Shown here: positions 25,301 to 33,994 of the stretch, piece after piece
Layout of the letters: every line of letters begins with the position of its first letter
How positions within the stretch are numbered: position 1 is the first letter of the stretch
Notes under the pieces: generated by a model
The model's database searches: none
Seen by the model: the letters and a program-made list of their open reading frames with translations, nothing else
What the model was told of the DNA's origin: nothing
Made by a program: the position numbers and the translations under genes
Assembly: GCF_001457815.1 (NCBI RefSeq)
Contig: NZ_LN898220.1
Span: forward strand, 372,001-436,000
Direction of reading: 5' to 3'
Origin: Vitreoscilla massiliensis
Lineage (GTDB): Bacteria > Pseudomonadota > Gammaproteobacteria > Burkholderiales > Neisseriaceae
Length of the DNA stretch: 64,000 nt

Positions 25301-26239
25301 ATGAATAAAACATTTCCATTTGAAGCACATATTAACGGTGTCAATGAAAAACGCCTGCGCTATTTTTATACGGTGATGATGCTCGGGTCTATCCGCCAAG
25401 CCGCCGATTTGTTGGACATAGAACAATCGGCCATCAGCCGCCAGATTCAATTGTTCGAGTCGGAGTTGAAGGTAAAGCTGTTTGAACGCAAAGGCCGCAG
25501 CGTGGTGCCAACTGAAGCGGCGTATGTGGTGTTGGAGTATTTCAAGGAACACCAAGCGCGTGAAAACGAGTTGTTCGACAAATTATTCCAGCTCAAAACC
25601 ACGCAAATGGGCAAGGTTAACGTGGTCTCCAGCGAGGGCTACATCACCCAATTGGTCTACGATGTCTTGCACCATGTGCACGCCAAATACGCCAATTTGG
25701 AAATCCATTTGGAATTGTTGAATGTGAACCAAATCGTGCGCCAAGTCAGCGATGGTCTCGCCCACATCGGCTTGGCTTACAACCCGCCCGAACATGCCGA
25801 CATCGAAGTCATCGCCCAAAAAACCGAGCCCTTAATGCTGGCCGTGCCCGCCAACCACCCACTGACGCAATTAAAGCGGCCTGTAAACCTACACGAGCTG
25901 CATGCGTACAAAATCGGCATCATGCCCGTGGGCTATGGCTTTCGGCAATTGCTCGACAGTGAATTGGTGAAAAGCCAATGCGTGCTCAGCAACATCGGCC
26001 TCACCACCAATTCCATCGCCGCGCTGAAAAACTATGTGATTTCCGGCCACGGCATTTCGGTGATGCGCCATGCCGACATTCAAGAAGCGGTGGCAGCCGG
26101 ACAAGCGGCCACGTTAAAACTGGATTCGCACCTGTTTAACAGCGCCAAAACCCGCTTGATGGTGCGCAAAAACAGCGACATTTCCGAATCTACCCATTTG
26201 CTGATAGAAAAAATCCAAAGCAGTTTTGGCTTGAGCTAG
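25301..26239 (+). CDS. LysR-type transcriptional regulator of the M81/M20 operon
   Basis: Predicted regulator of 312 residues. The winged helix-turn-helix lies at about residues 17-75: EKRLRYFYTVMMLGSIRQAA, then LDIEQSAISRQIQLFESELKVKLFER. It is followed by a LysR substrate-binding domain. It is transcribed away from the MFS-M81-M20 operon, the normal arrangement for a regulator of that operon. A DUS copy is embedded in the coding sequence (25872-25887). The inducer cannot be told from sequence. Confidence 0.9.
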   Translation: MNKTFPFEAHINGVNEKRLRYFYTVMMLGSIRQAADLLDIEQSAISRQIQLFESELKVKLFERKGRSVVPTEAAYVVLEYFKEHQARENELFDKLFQLKTTQMGKVNVVSSEGYITQLVYDVLHHVHAKYANLEIHLELLNVNQIVRQVSDGLAHIGLAYNPPEHADIEVIAQKTEPLMLAVPANHPLTQLKRPVNLHELHAYKIGIMPVGYGFRQLLDSELVKSQCVLSNIGLTTNSIAALKNYVISGHGISVMRHADIQEAVAAGQAATLKLDSHLFNSAKTRLMVRKNSDISESTHLLIEKIQSSFGLS

Positions 26240-26315
26240 GACAACACGGCGTGCGACTACAATACCAATCAGATGCATCTTGCTGCTGCAATATCATAGG
26301 CCGAGCAACACACAA

Positions 26316-26348
26316 ACAAGCGGCCTGTAAAGTTTACAGGCCGCTTGT
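26316..26348. terminator. Inverted DUS pair between convergent genes
   Basis: ACAAGCGGCCTGTAAA faces its complement directly, giving a near-perfect 16-bp stem. It separates the plus-strand LysR gene from the convergent TPR gene and may terminate both. Confidence 0.75.
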
Positions 26349-26374
26349 ATTTACCATCTCAAACACATGCACAT

Positions 26375-27394
26375 TCAAGCATACGGTGCCAATTGTGCTG
26401 CCAATTGCTGTTGGTAATAGCGATTGCCATTTCTGCCATCGAAAGCCGCCGCCGCTTGCTCGGCTTGTTGCTTAACGTCTGCCGCCGCCATGCCCACATC
26501 TATGCTGACGCCGTGTTTTTGAGCGGCCTGTAACAATACCGCTACCGCCGCCCACAAGCGAAATTGGCGGAATTTGTTTTCGCTTTCGGGCAAGACTTTG
26601 AGCTCGGCCTTGGCCACTTTTTCGGCTTCTTGCCATTGCTCGCTGGCGGTCAAATACTGCACGAAATCGGCATTGGCATTTAAAAATTCGGCCTTGCCCT
26701 TGGTTAATTTATAGCCTTTTTTAAACCGTTCCGCCGCTGCTTCTGCGTCGCCCAATTGCCAAAATGCCAAGGCCAACACACCATTGGTCAGGTGCGGCAC
26801 CTCATCGCATTTTTGCTTGCCCGAAATCAAGGCCTTGGCCTTATCCACCGCTTTTTGGTAGTCGCCATGGTAAAACTGGAAATACACCTCGTCATTGGTT
26901 TCGCAAGCAATGCAGTCGTTCATGTGGTCTTTTTTCGCTGCCTGCCATTCGGCACGCAAACGCGTCACCTCCTCAGGCTCGCCCATGCTCATCGCAATCA
27001 TGGTGCGAATTTTGTAATATGGTTTCAAAGAAAACTGAAAGCCAACGTATTTTTGCTTCATGTCGTCGAGCAGATGGTCGATTTGCGCCTTGGATATCTC
27101 CGGAAAATCAATGATGCTCAAGGCCACCCATTTGTATTTCCACATCAAATCGTCTTCGTCTATGTAGATTTCCTCGGCTTCAAACTGCTTAATCATCCAT
27201 GCAAACGCCAGCAATTGCTTTTTGGGCATGCCCAAATCGTAAGTGGCGTCCATCAACATGTCGCGCGCCTCATAGCCGGCCTCGACATCGTTTTCGGCAT
27301 CGGCCACCTTAATCGCTTGCTCGATTAAGCGCACGCCTTCAACGCTTTTTTCGCCCACTTCATAGGCTTCATCCATGTAATCATAAGCATCCAT
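26375..27394 (-). CDS. TPR-like helical repeat protein adjacent to the Hsp90-like gene
   Basis: Predicted cytoplasmic all-helical protein of 339 residues with degenerate tetratricopeptide-like repeats, for example in MDEAYEVGEKSVEGVRLIEQ, VEAGYEARDMLMDATYDLG, LALAFWQLGDAEAAAERFKK and EWQEAEKVAKAELKVL-like pairs. There is no signal peptide or membrane segment. ATG at 27394 has AAGGAG 6 nt upstream; an alternative 48 nt earlier lacks one. It lies 99 nt downstream of the divergent Hsp90 gene on the same strand. In eukaryotes TPR proteins are Hsp90 co-chaperones, so a partnership is inferred, not shown. A DUS copy lies inside at about 26522. Confidence 0.7.
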   Translation of the reverse strand: MDAYDYMDEAYEVGEKSVEGVRLIEQAIKVADAENDVEAGYEARDMLMDATYDLGMPKKQLLAFAWMIKQFEAEEIYIDEDDLMWKYKWVALSIIDFPEISKAQIDHLLDDMKQKYVGFQFSLKPYYKIRTMIAMSMGEPEEVTRLRAEWQAAKKDHMNDCIACETNDEVYFQFYHGDYQKAVDKAKALISGKQKCDEVPHLTNGVLALAFWQLGDAEAAAERFKKGYKLTKGKAEFLNANADFVQYLTASEQWQEAEKVAKAELKVLPESENKFRQFRLWAAVAVLLQAAQKHGVSIDVGMAAADVKQQAEQAAAAFDGRNGNRYYQQQLAAQLAPYA

Positions 27395-27493
27395 GTACCG
27401 CTCCTTCTGGCTGTCATCGTATGGGGATTGAATCACATTCAATGTGACGTGGCGCCTGTGTCCATGTTTACAGGCCGCCTCAAATTCTTGGGT

Positions 27494-29317
27494 TTATTTC
27501 ATCGCCTTAATAATCTGCAACAAGCCTTGGTTCATCAGCTTGACCTCATCTTGTTTCAACGGATAATGCCCCATCAGCAAGGCTTGCACATACAACACCT
27601 CGACCACGCTGGCGATGGTGGCCTCGCTCTTGCCAGAGCAAAACACCGATTGCACCACCTCATTGTGAAAATTCAAATACAGCTGCGCCAAAGGCACGCT
27701 TTCCTCTTCGGCTTGCAAGCTGCCCAAGATATCACCAAACAAATCATTGCTGGCTTCGGCCACACGCTCCAACTCGCGCTCGGCTTGGGTTTGCTGGCTG
27801 CTGATGTAAAGCATGGGGATGTTGTGCGGGCTGAAGTAATTCAACACCACTTGCACTTGGTAAGCAGCCATGCGCGTGTTCAGGCCGCTTAATAAAGTGG
27901 CAAACGCGCGTTCTTCCTCGGCAAACAGCGGTTGGAACGCGAATTCCACGTCCTCGGCTTGGAACAATTTGAACACCTCACGCCCCAATACCTCGTTCAA
28001 ACGCTTCAGAATAGGGGCATCGTAAGCATAGCCACCGTTCACCAACGGCACTTGCTGCGCCCGCACCACATCGGCGATTTGACGGAATTCATCGACACTG
28101 TGGGTGTAGTAAATCACATCCGATTGCGACAACAGCGTTTGCAGTGTTTCCTCGCCATTCAAGGTACGGAAACTCAGGTGTGGATAAATGAATTGCAGCA
28201 AGTCGCGGTCTTCACAGGCCAAAGCTTTGAAGGCCAAATAATGGGTATTGAGCAGGCGTTGCAATTGCTTTTCCGGCATGGCCTTGATTTGCTGCTTCAG
28301 CGACGCGCCCAATGCTTGGCTGACACGCTCCAAAGCCTCGTTGTGGTAAAACGCCTCGCGCGACGCCACCGGTTGTAATTCTTGCGTCCAAATCACTGTT
28401 TGGGTAAAAAACGCCCACTCCGGCATCACCGCTTCAACCTCATCGCTGACAAACATGCGGTTCAAATAGGCGCGGTGCAACCGGCGCGCATGCGTGCTCA
28501 CCGCAAACGGAATCACATACGCCACCGCAAACGTGTTGCCAGTTTCATTGCTTAAAATAAAATAGTCTTGCAGCCGCATGTCGTCGCCGAGCAAGCTGCG
28601 CCCCAATTGCAACACTTGGGCGCGGCTTAAGGCGTGTAAATCGGCCAAGCTGCCCACGCCATTGCTACGCTCATTAATCCACAGGCGTTTGCGCCCATCT
28701 AGCAGGTAAATCGGCACTTCCAAACACGCACCGTATTGAAACAAATACTCGCGCAAGTTCTCGTGTAACTCGGCGAAATCTGTGGTGGCGATGTCGTTTT
28801 GATAGCTCAAATACACGGTGGTACCGACTTCAGGCCGCTCACTCAGTGGCAACTCATTGATGGCATAAGTGCCATCGCCATTGCCGCGCCATTCCAATAC
28901 CGTGCCTGTTTTGGCCGAATGGGTGATTAAACGTATCTCAGTGGTGACGACAAAACATGACAACAAGCCTATGCCAAAGCGGCCAATAAAGCTTTGCTCG
29001 GCGCTGTCGCCAAAGTTTTTCTCGCCTTTGGACGAGCTGGCGATGGTGGCCAAAAACACCTCGATTTCGTCGGCAGTCAAACCGATGCCATTGTCGGCAA
29101 AGCACAAGGTTTTGCTGCCCGTAGCCTTATCTTGCAGCAAGGCCACCTCGATTTCGCCAGCGTCAAAATCCGCATCCCACAGACGCCGCGCACGAATGGC
29201 ATCGGTGCCGTTTTGCAATAATTCGCGCACATACACGTTTTGGTCGCTGTACAAATGGTTGGACAAAATATCAATCATGCCAGCGAGATTGACTTGGAAG
29301 CGGTTTTCTTGGCTCAT
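27494..29317 (-). CDS. Divergent Hsp90-family (HtpG-like) ATPase
   Basis: GHKL ATPase chaperone of 607 residues, slightly shorter than classical HtpG (about 624-640). The ATP site is intact: Glu32/Asn36/Asp39 in RELLQNGTDA, DNGIGL at 75-80, and the lid/G2 motif FIGRFGIGLLSCF at 110-122. Many HtpG-invariant strings are altered (IGQFGVGFYS reads IGRFGIGLLS), and the C-terminal third is hard to align by eye. This marks a second, divergent Hsp90 lineage rather than housekeeping htpG. ATG at 29317 chosen over a TTG at 29329. It is followed by the TPR gene. Client and role unknown. Confidence 0.85.
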   Translation of the reverse strand: MSQENRFQVNLAGMIDILSNHLYSDQNVYVRELLQNGTDAIRARRLWDADFDAGEIEVALLQDKATGSKTLCFADNGIGLTADEIEVFLATIASSSKGEKNFGDSAEQSFIGRFGIGLLSCFVVTTEIRLITHSAKTGTVLEWRGNGDGTYAINELPLSERPEVGTTVYLSYQNDIATTDFAELHENLREYLFQYGACLEVPIYLLDGRKRLWINERSNGVGSLADLHALSRAQVLQLGRSLLGDDMRLQDYFILSNETGNTFAVAYVIPFAVSTHARRLHRAYLNRMFVSDEVEAVMPEWAFFTQTVIWTQELQPVASREAFYHNEALERVSQALGASLKQQIKAMPEKQLQRLLNTHYLAFKALACEDRDLLQFIYPHLSFRTLNGEETLQTLLSQSDVIYYTHSVDEFRQIADVVRAQQVPLVNGGYAYDAPILKRLNEVLGREVFKLFQAEDVEFAFQPLFAEEERAFATLLSGLNTRMAAYQVQVVLNYFSPHNIPMLYISSQQTQAERELERVAEASNDLFGDILGSLQAEEESVPLAQLYLNFHNEVVQSVFCSGKSEATIASVVEVLYVQALLMGHYPLKQDEVKLMNQGLLQIIKAMK

Positions 29318-29426
29318 GGTTGGACTCAAGCATTTGAATAATAAGACGTGCGCTTATCTTAGAGAGGATGCTTTAAATTGACAAGCGAGCTTACTTAAAT
29401 TGAAAAATTGCAACTTGCAGATGCAA

Positions 29427-29453
29427 GCGGCCTGTAAACGCTTTACAGGCCGC
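29427..29453 (-). terminator. Inverted DUS pair behind the bPH-like membrane gene
   Basis: GCGGCCTGTAAA and TTTACAGGCCGC are 3 nt apart and form a 12-bp stem just past the stop of the minus-strand gene ending at 29470. Confidence 0.7.
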
Positions 29454-29469
29454 CTCTCAATACACAGCA

Positions 29470-30042
29470 TCAATGGGCAATAGGCTGACGCTGCATCTCA
29501 TACAGACATTGCGCCCACTCTTCCGCCGTTGGGGCGCGCTGATAAGTGCGTACAAACACCTGCCATGCCAGCAACGGGCGTGCATCCAAGGCTTGCAGCG
29601 GCACATCCACGCGCCAACCATTGCGCGCCTTAACACGCAGGTGTGGCATGCCATTGATGGTTTTGTCTTGCAAGGCAGCGATGTCGCTAAAAACGATTTG
29701 CCGCGCTTGGCCGATGCCACGGTGGTATTGCACATAAGTGGGCGCCACCGCCACATACCAGCGCTTGCCCACCCACAAAATGGCCGCGCCCAAACCGCCC
29801 ACTATCAGCGCACACAGCAATGGTGCCAAACGCAGCATGCCTTGGTATTTGTAGGCGGCAAACACCATCATCGCCACCGCCATGCCCACCATTGTTTGCG
29901 CCACATGTCTTAACAACGGCGACATGCGCACCACATTGCGCTGCTGCGGGGCGGCCCTGACACTGCGGCTGAGCAAATATTGCTGCAACAGTATGGCCAC
30001 CAGCGTCACCACCACCATCCACACCGCATCCATTGCCGTCAT
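29470..30042 (-). CDS. Membrane protein of unknown function with a possible PH-like domain
   Basis: About 190 residues. Three hydrophobic segments are visible: residues 4-23, about 50-66 and 70-90 (LRLAPLLCALIVGGLGAAIL). A soluble C-terminal part has alternating strands (YVAVAPTYVQYHRGIGQARQIVFSDIAALQDK, split here by a basic loop) and a terminal helix, a shape seen in bacterial PH-like proteins. ATG at 30042 with AAGG upstream is used; a GTG at 30045 is also possible. I do not recognise the family. It is divergent from rlmF. Confidence 0.65.
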   Translation of the reverse strand: MTAMDAVWMVVVTLVAILLQQYLLSRSVRAAPQQRNVVRMSPLLRHVAQTMVGMAVAMMVFAAYKYQGMLRLAPLLCALIVGGLGAAILWVGKRWYVAVAPTYVQYHRGIGQARQIVFSDIAALQDKTINGMPHLRVKARNGWRVDVPLQALDARPLLAWQVFVRTYQRAPTAEEWAQCLYEMQRQPIAH

Positions 30043-30203
30043 CACATTGCCTTAAGGATTGATTTTAATGGCAACACATTGTGCCCAAGCCCAAGCGGCC
30101 TGTAAATCGTGCGTGACCAACGGTGAGCACACCACCATCGCATCAACACACTCCCGCTGTCTGCGCATGTTAAAATCAGCGTTCATTCTTTTAGCGCACC
30201 CGC

Positions 30204-31163
30204 ATGAAACCATCGACACCCCGCTCTCGCAAACCGGCTCAGCCTGCCGCCAACCAGCCAACTCAGGCGGCCACAGCCGCGCCTAGCCGTTTGCATCCGA
30301 ACAATCCCCACCACGGTCGCTACGATTTGGCCGCCTTGGCCGCGGCCGTGCCCGCTTTGCAAGGCTTTTTCATCACCACGCCAGCCGGCGACACCAGCAT
30401 AGACTTTAGCAATGCCAAAGCGGTGTTGTGTTTGAACCAAGCCTTACTCAAGCAGTTTTACGGCATAGCACATTGGTCGCTGCCACAAGGCTTTTTGTGC
30501 CCACCAATACCGGGACGTGCCGATTATGTGCACCATGCCGCCGATTTGCTCCAGCTGCCCTATCAGCGGCCTGTAAACGCTCCGCAAGTGATACGCGTCT
30601 TGGACATAGGCACAGGCGCGAATCTGATTTACCCCATCATCGCCACCCGCGCCTTGGGCTGGCAAGTGGTTGGCAGCGACATCAGCAGCGCCGCCATCGC
30701 CAATGCCAATAAAATCATCGCCGCCAATGCCAATTTGGCCGGCACCGAAGTGCGTTTGCACGCAGACGCCAGCAAGACCTTCAGCGGCGTGATACAGGCG
30801 GGCGAGTATTTCGACCTCACGCTGTGCAATCCACCGTTTTTCAAATCCGCCGATGAGGCCAACAAACAAGCGGCGCGTAAATGGCGCAATCTTAAAGGTG
30901 CCAAGGCTTCGAGCGTGCGCAATTTTGGTGGCCAACAAGCGGAATTGTGGTGTGATGGCGGCGAATGGGCGTTTTTGCGCCGTTTAATCACCGAAAGCGG
31001 CCTGTACGCGGCGCAAGTCGGTTGGTTTACCTCGTTGGTATCGAACCAAGACCACCTGCCCAAGCTGCAAGCGCTGTTGCGTCAGTTAAAAGCCAGCGAG
31101 GTTAAAATCGTGCCCATGGCGCAAGGACAAAAGCGCAGCCATCTGTTGGCATGGCGGTTTTAA
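30204..31163 (+). CDS. rlmF: 23S rRNA (adenine1618-N6)-methyltransferase RlmF
   Basis: SAM-dependent enzyme that methylates A1618 of 23S rRNA. The 319-residue product has a basic, Pro/Ala-rich N-terminal tail, then HPNNPHHGRYDLAAL (the characteristic RlmF/YbiN start). The SAM motif is VLDIGTGANLIYPI and the N6-adenine methyltransferase catalytic motif NPPF is in DLTLCNPPFFKSADEA, followed by RKWRNLKG. Two DUS copies lie within the gene (about 30568 and 31000). It stands alone, followed by a single DUS near 31177. Confidence 0.95.
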   Translation: MKPSTPRSRKPAQPAANQPTQAATAAPSRLHPNNPHHGRYDLAALAAAVPALQGFFITTPAGDTSIDFSNAKAVLCLNQALLKQFYGIAHWSLPQGFLCPPIPGRADYVHHAADLLQLPYQRPVNAPQVIRVLDIGTGANLIYPIIATRALGWQVVGSDISSAAIANANKIIAANANLAGTEVRLHADASKTFSGVIQAGEYFDLTLCNPPFFKSADEANKQAARKWRNLKGAKASSVRNFGGQQAELWCDGGEWAFLRRLITESGLYAAQVGWFTSLVSNQDHLPKLQALLRQLKASEVKIVPMAQGQKRSHLLAWRF

Positions 31164-31303
31164 GCTAGGTGTGAAATGTTTACAGGCCGCATCTGTAGCT
31201 GTGTCTCACATGTATGCTGCTGAGTAATGAGTTTGATGCCAGACAGCACGGCGGCGGAGCACATGGCTTAAGATGGCGCCATAAAAGCTGATGGAGGCAA
31301 AAC

Positions 31304-31522
31304 ATGGGCAGTTATGGCTGGGTCGCATTGCTCTACCTTATTTACAGCGTCTGCACCGATTGGTTGGTGTTTCGCTACGATGAGGATGCTGCCAGCGACC
31401 GCTTGAGCATCTTGCGTCAATTGGGCGGCAGCGACTTGAAAATGGCCGCCATTGCTTTGTGGATATTGGTGACCGTATCGTTAGGCTTTGCGGTCTTAAT
31501 CGATTATTTGGACTGGGAATAA
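31304..31522 (+). CDS. Small membrane protein, unknown function
   Basis: A 72-residue product with a strong GGAGG box 6 nt before its ATG. One hydrophobic stretch lies near residues 3-18 (SYGWVALLYLIYSVCTDWL-like) and a better one at about 46-65 (MAAIALWILVTVSLGFAVLI). A charged central part (RYDEDAASDRLSILRQL) separates them. The good ribosome-binding site and membrane pattern support a real gene despite its size. It converges on the EamA gene with 3 nt between stops. Confidence 0.6.
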   Translation: MGSYGWVALLYLIYSVCTDWLVFRYDEDAASDRLSILRQLGGSDLKMAAIALWILVTVSLGFAVLIDYLDWE

Positions 31523-31525
31523 GCA

Positions 31526-32395
31526 TTAAGCACGTTTCAATAAGGCGATCATCGCCCCCACCATCGCCAAGCCTATGCCCACCACCAAGTTCAGGCTCAA
31601 CGGCGTTTCGCCCAATAACACACTGGCAGTGCCACCGATGGCCGGAAACAAAGCCACCATATAACTGCCTTTGACCACGCCTATGCTGCGTATCAAATAC
31701 ACATACATCAACCATGCCGCAAACGAGCCGAGCAAGGCCAAATACAGCAAGCCGGCCCAATAATGCAGCGAGGCCGGAAAATGCAGAGGCTTGCCCATCA
31801 CCAAGGTCAGCATGGCGATGGCGACCAAGGCGGTGAGCATGCCGATGGAATTGGCGGTAATCGGTTCGACATGGTGTTGGTTATTGTAATACGACAGCGT
31901 GTCACCGATTGCCGTGACCAAAGTGCCGGCGATGGCAAAGCCCAAGCCAATCAGAAAGCTGTGCGACAGCGCATGCAAATTGGGCAACACAATCACCGCC
32001 ACGCCGACGATGCCAAACACACCACCAAGATAGACGCGCGGGCTGATGGGTATTTTGAACGCCTTACCTATCATCAGCGGCGTCACCATCACCTTCAGTG
32101 AAAAAATCAGCGTCACCATCGCCGCGCTGCTGTAAATGGTCGCGTAATACAACAGCAAATAACTGAGGGCAAAACTGCACAGGCCAAAGCCCATCACCGT
32201 GCCCAATAACTTGCGCGGCATGGCTTGCTGTTGCGGCCGTATTTTCAGCCAATACAGCACAAAAAACAGCACAAACGCAATCGCCGAGCGGTATAGCAGC
32301 GACACCTCTAACGGATTGGCCGTGCCTTGTATCTTCACGGCAATGAAATTCAAACCCCAAATCAACATGCAAGCCAAGTACATCAAGGTATTCAA
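31526..32395 (-). CDS. EamA-family (DMT superfamily) transporter
   Basis: Predicted ten-helix drug/metabolite-type exporter of about 289 residues, made of two EamA repeats. The first is LACMLIWGLNFIAVKIQGT and VSLLYRSAIAFVLFF; the second ends LFPAIGGTASVLLGETPLSL. The proposed TTG start at 32395 has GGAG 5 nt upstream; an ATG 12 nt downstream is an alternative. Substrate cannot be predicted. It is monocistronic. Confidence 0.83.
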   Translation of the reverse strand: MNTLMYLACMLIWGLNFIAVKIQGTANPLEVSLLYRSAIAFVLFFVLYWLKIRPQQQAMPRKLLGTVMGFGLCSFALSYLLLYYATIYSSAAMVTLIFSLKVMVTPLMIGKAFKIPISPRVYLGGVFGIVGVAVIVLPNLHALSHSFLIGLGFAIAGTLVTAIGDTLSYYNNQHHVEPITANSIGMLTALVAIAMLTLVMGKPLHFPASLHYWAGLLYLALLGSFAAWLMYVYLIRSIGVVKGSYMVALFPAIGGTASVLLGETPLSLNLVVGIGLAMVGAMIALLKRA

Positions 32396-32721
32396 AATCG
32401 CTCCATGCCAGCGGCGGTGGTGAGTGAGTTGTGAGAATCAATGCGGGTGCAAATCTGTACCCGCGATGTGCACACGATGGCAAATCAGTTTATTTCATGT
32501 CGGCATCATGCACTATCACAGCTTACAGGCCGCCCACACTGCCTCGCAACAGTTGGACACAGTATTTTTTGAGTGCATGTGTGTTTGCGATTTGAAATGC
32601 AAACAAGCGGCCTGTAAACCCCAATCAGGGTTTACAGGCCGCTTGTTTATATCTCTAAAACGATAGAGTGTTTTAAACCTTGTTTAACACGCTATTGCCA
32701 GCTGTTAAAGCACCTTAAAAT
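32396..32721. other. Intergenic region with three DUS copies
   Basis: About 330 nt with no convincing gene. It contains a single DUS near 32521 and a perfect inverted pair at 32601-32648. Confidence 0.6.
32601..32648 (-). terminator. Extended inverted DUS pair behind the AEC transporter
   Basis: AAACAAGCGGCCTGTAAACCC and its exact complement are 6 nt apart, a 21-bp perfect stem that extends beyond the uptake motif on both sides. It is the longest such hairpin in the window and is placed to end transcription of the minus-strand gene at 32722. Confidence 0.75.
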
Positions 32722-33681
32722 CTACAACCACCCCAACGGTTTCATCAGTCCCAAACCCAAGGATGCCACAAACATCGCGCCAAACGTGGTGATGCCGACG
32801 ATATTGGCGGCGGCGACATCATTGCCGCCCATCGCTTTGACCATCACATAACTGGCGGCGGCCACGGGTGTGGCGCTCATCATAAACAACACCCCAAACT
32901 GTATGCCTTCCAAACCCATGGCCTTGCCGATGATGACGGCGACCAGCGGCGCTACCAACAAGCGGCCAACGCTAGACCATTGCGACACACCGCTGACTTT
33001 CAGCACCGATTTCAAATCAAACGCCGCGCCCGCGCAGATTAAGGCCAAGGGCAAAGCCATCGCCGCCAAGAAGTGGCCAGTTTGGTCAAACACCGGATGC
33101 AGCGGAATGGCCAAGGCTTTCCACACGATGGCGACCACAATCGAGATGATGAGCGGATTTTTGGCCATTTGTTTGAGCATGGTCAGCCACGGAATTTGCT
33201 TGCCCGGATTGAGCGAGCGCGTCAGCGTAATCACCGCCAACACATTGTAGAGAAACGTCATCGCGCCCGTCATCACCGCGCCCACGGCAATTCCTTCGGC
33301 GCCATAAGCATTGGCGCAGAACGCCAAGCCGACGATGCCAGTATTGGCGCGGTACACGCCCTGTACAAACACGCCGCGGTCGCGCACCTCGGGGATGATT
33401 TTGGTCGCCACCCATTCTGAGCCGAAGAACAATACCAAGGCACACAGTGCGCCGGCCACCACCATATCGACTTGGGCACGGTAATCGGCGTCGGAGGCGA
33501 CGATGCTGAAAAACATCAACAAGGGCAGCGACCAATTGAACACCAAATTCGATGCTTGGGCGCAAAACGCATTGTCAACTTGACGGCGAAAGCGCAGCCA
33601 CAGCCCCAACAACAATAACAATAAATTCGGTAAGGTCACAGACAGGGAAAATTGGGTTGCTTCAAGCAAGGATTGCCACAT
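32722..33681 (-). CDS. AEC-family transporter (auxin efflux carrier / organic acid permease type)
   Basis: Predicted ten-helix secondary carrier of 319 residues. AEC-family landmarks are the N-terminal LPNLLLLLLGLWLRF, NLVFNWSLPLLMFF with its helix-breaking Pro, RANTGIVGLAFCANAYG, and the C-terminal LFMMSATPVAAASYVMVKAM. Bacterial members carry malate, malonate or related acids. It sits beside the aromatic-acid island and could export or import an organic acid, but that is inference. Confidence 0.85.
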   Translation of the reverse strand: MWQSLLEATQFSLSVTLPNLLLLLLGLWLRFRRQVDNAFCAQASNLVFNWSLPLLMFFSIVASDADYRAQVDMVVAGALCALVLFFGSEWVATKIIPEVRDRGVFVQGVYRANTGIVGLAFCANAYGAEGIAVGAVMTGAMTFLYNVLAVITLTRSLNPGKQIPWLTMLKQMAKNPLIISIVVAIVWKALAIPLHPVFDQTGHFLAAMALPLALICAGAAFDLKSVLKVSGVSQWSSVGRLLVAPLVAVIIGKAMGLEGIQFGVLFMMSATPVAAASYVMVKAMGGNDVAAANIVGITTFGAMFVASLGLGLMKPLGWL

Positions 33682-33994
33682 GGTTGGCTTTCAAAACGCA
33701 GTAAGTGGAGAACACAGAGGACAAACGGCAGGTACCCATTATTTCATTTTCAGACACAGGCGTCACCCGTTCGCCATTCAAATCCTGTGCCGTCACTGCC
33801 AGTCTGATTCTCATCTTGTCGATTTTGCTGTGTGCCTAGGCCATGTATGCCGATAGGTTCACATTGCTCAAGCCCTCTGCTTAGATGGCCACATGGCGAG
33901 TATTGATGGTTTACAGGCCGCATACCATGCACAAGCGGCCTGTAAAGACAAAAAAACCATGGCAGCGAACTGACATGGTTGGATAGAACAGTAC
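33682..33994. other. Intergenic region between AEC gene and aromatic-acid MFS gene
   Basis: About 310 nt without a supported gene. It contains two DUS copies (33910-33923 and 33933-33947) in inverted orientation. The hairpin may end the minus-strand operon 37500-33995. Confidence 0.55.
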
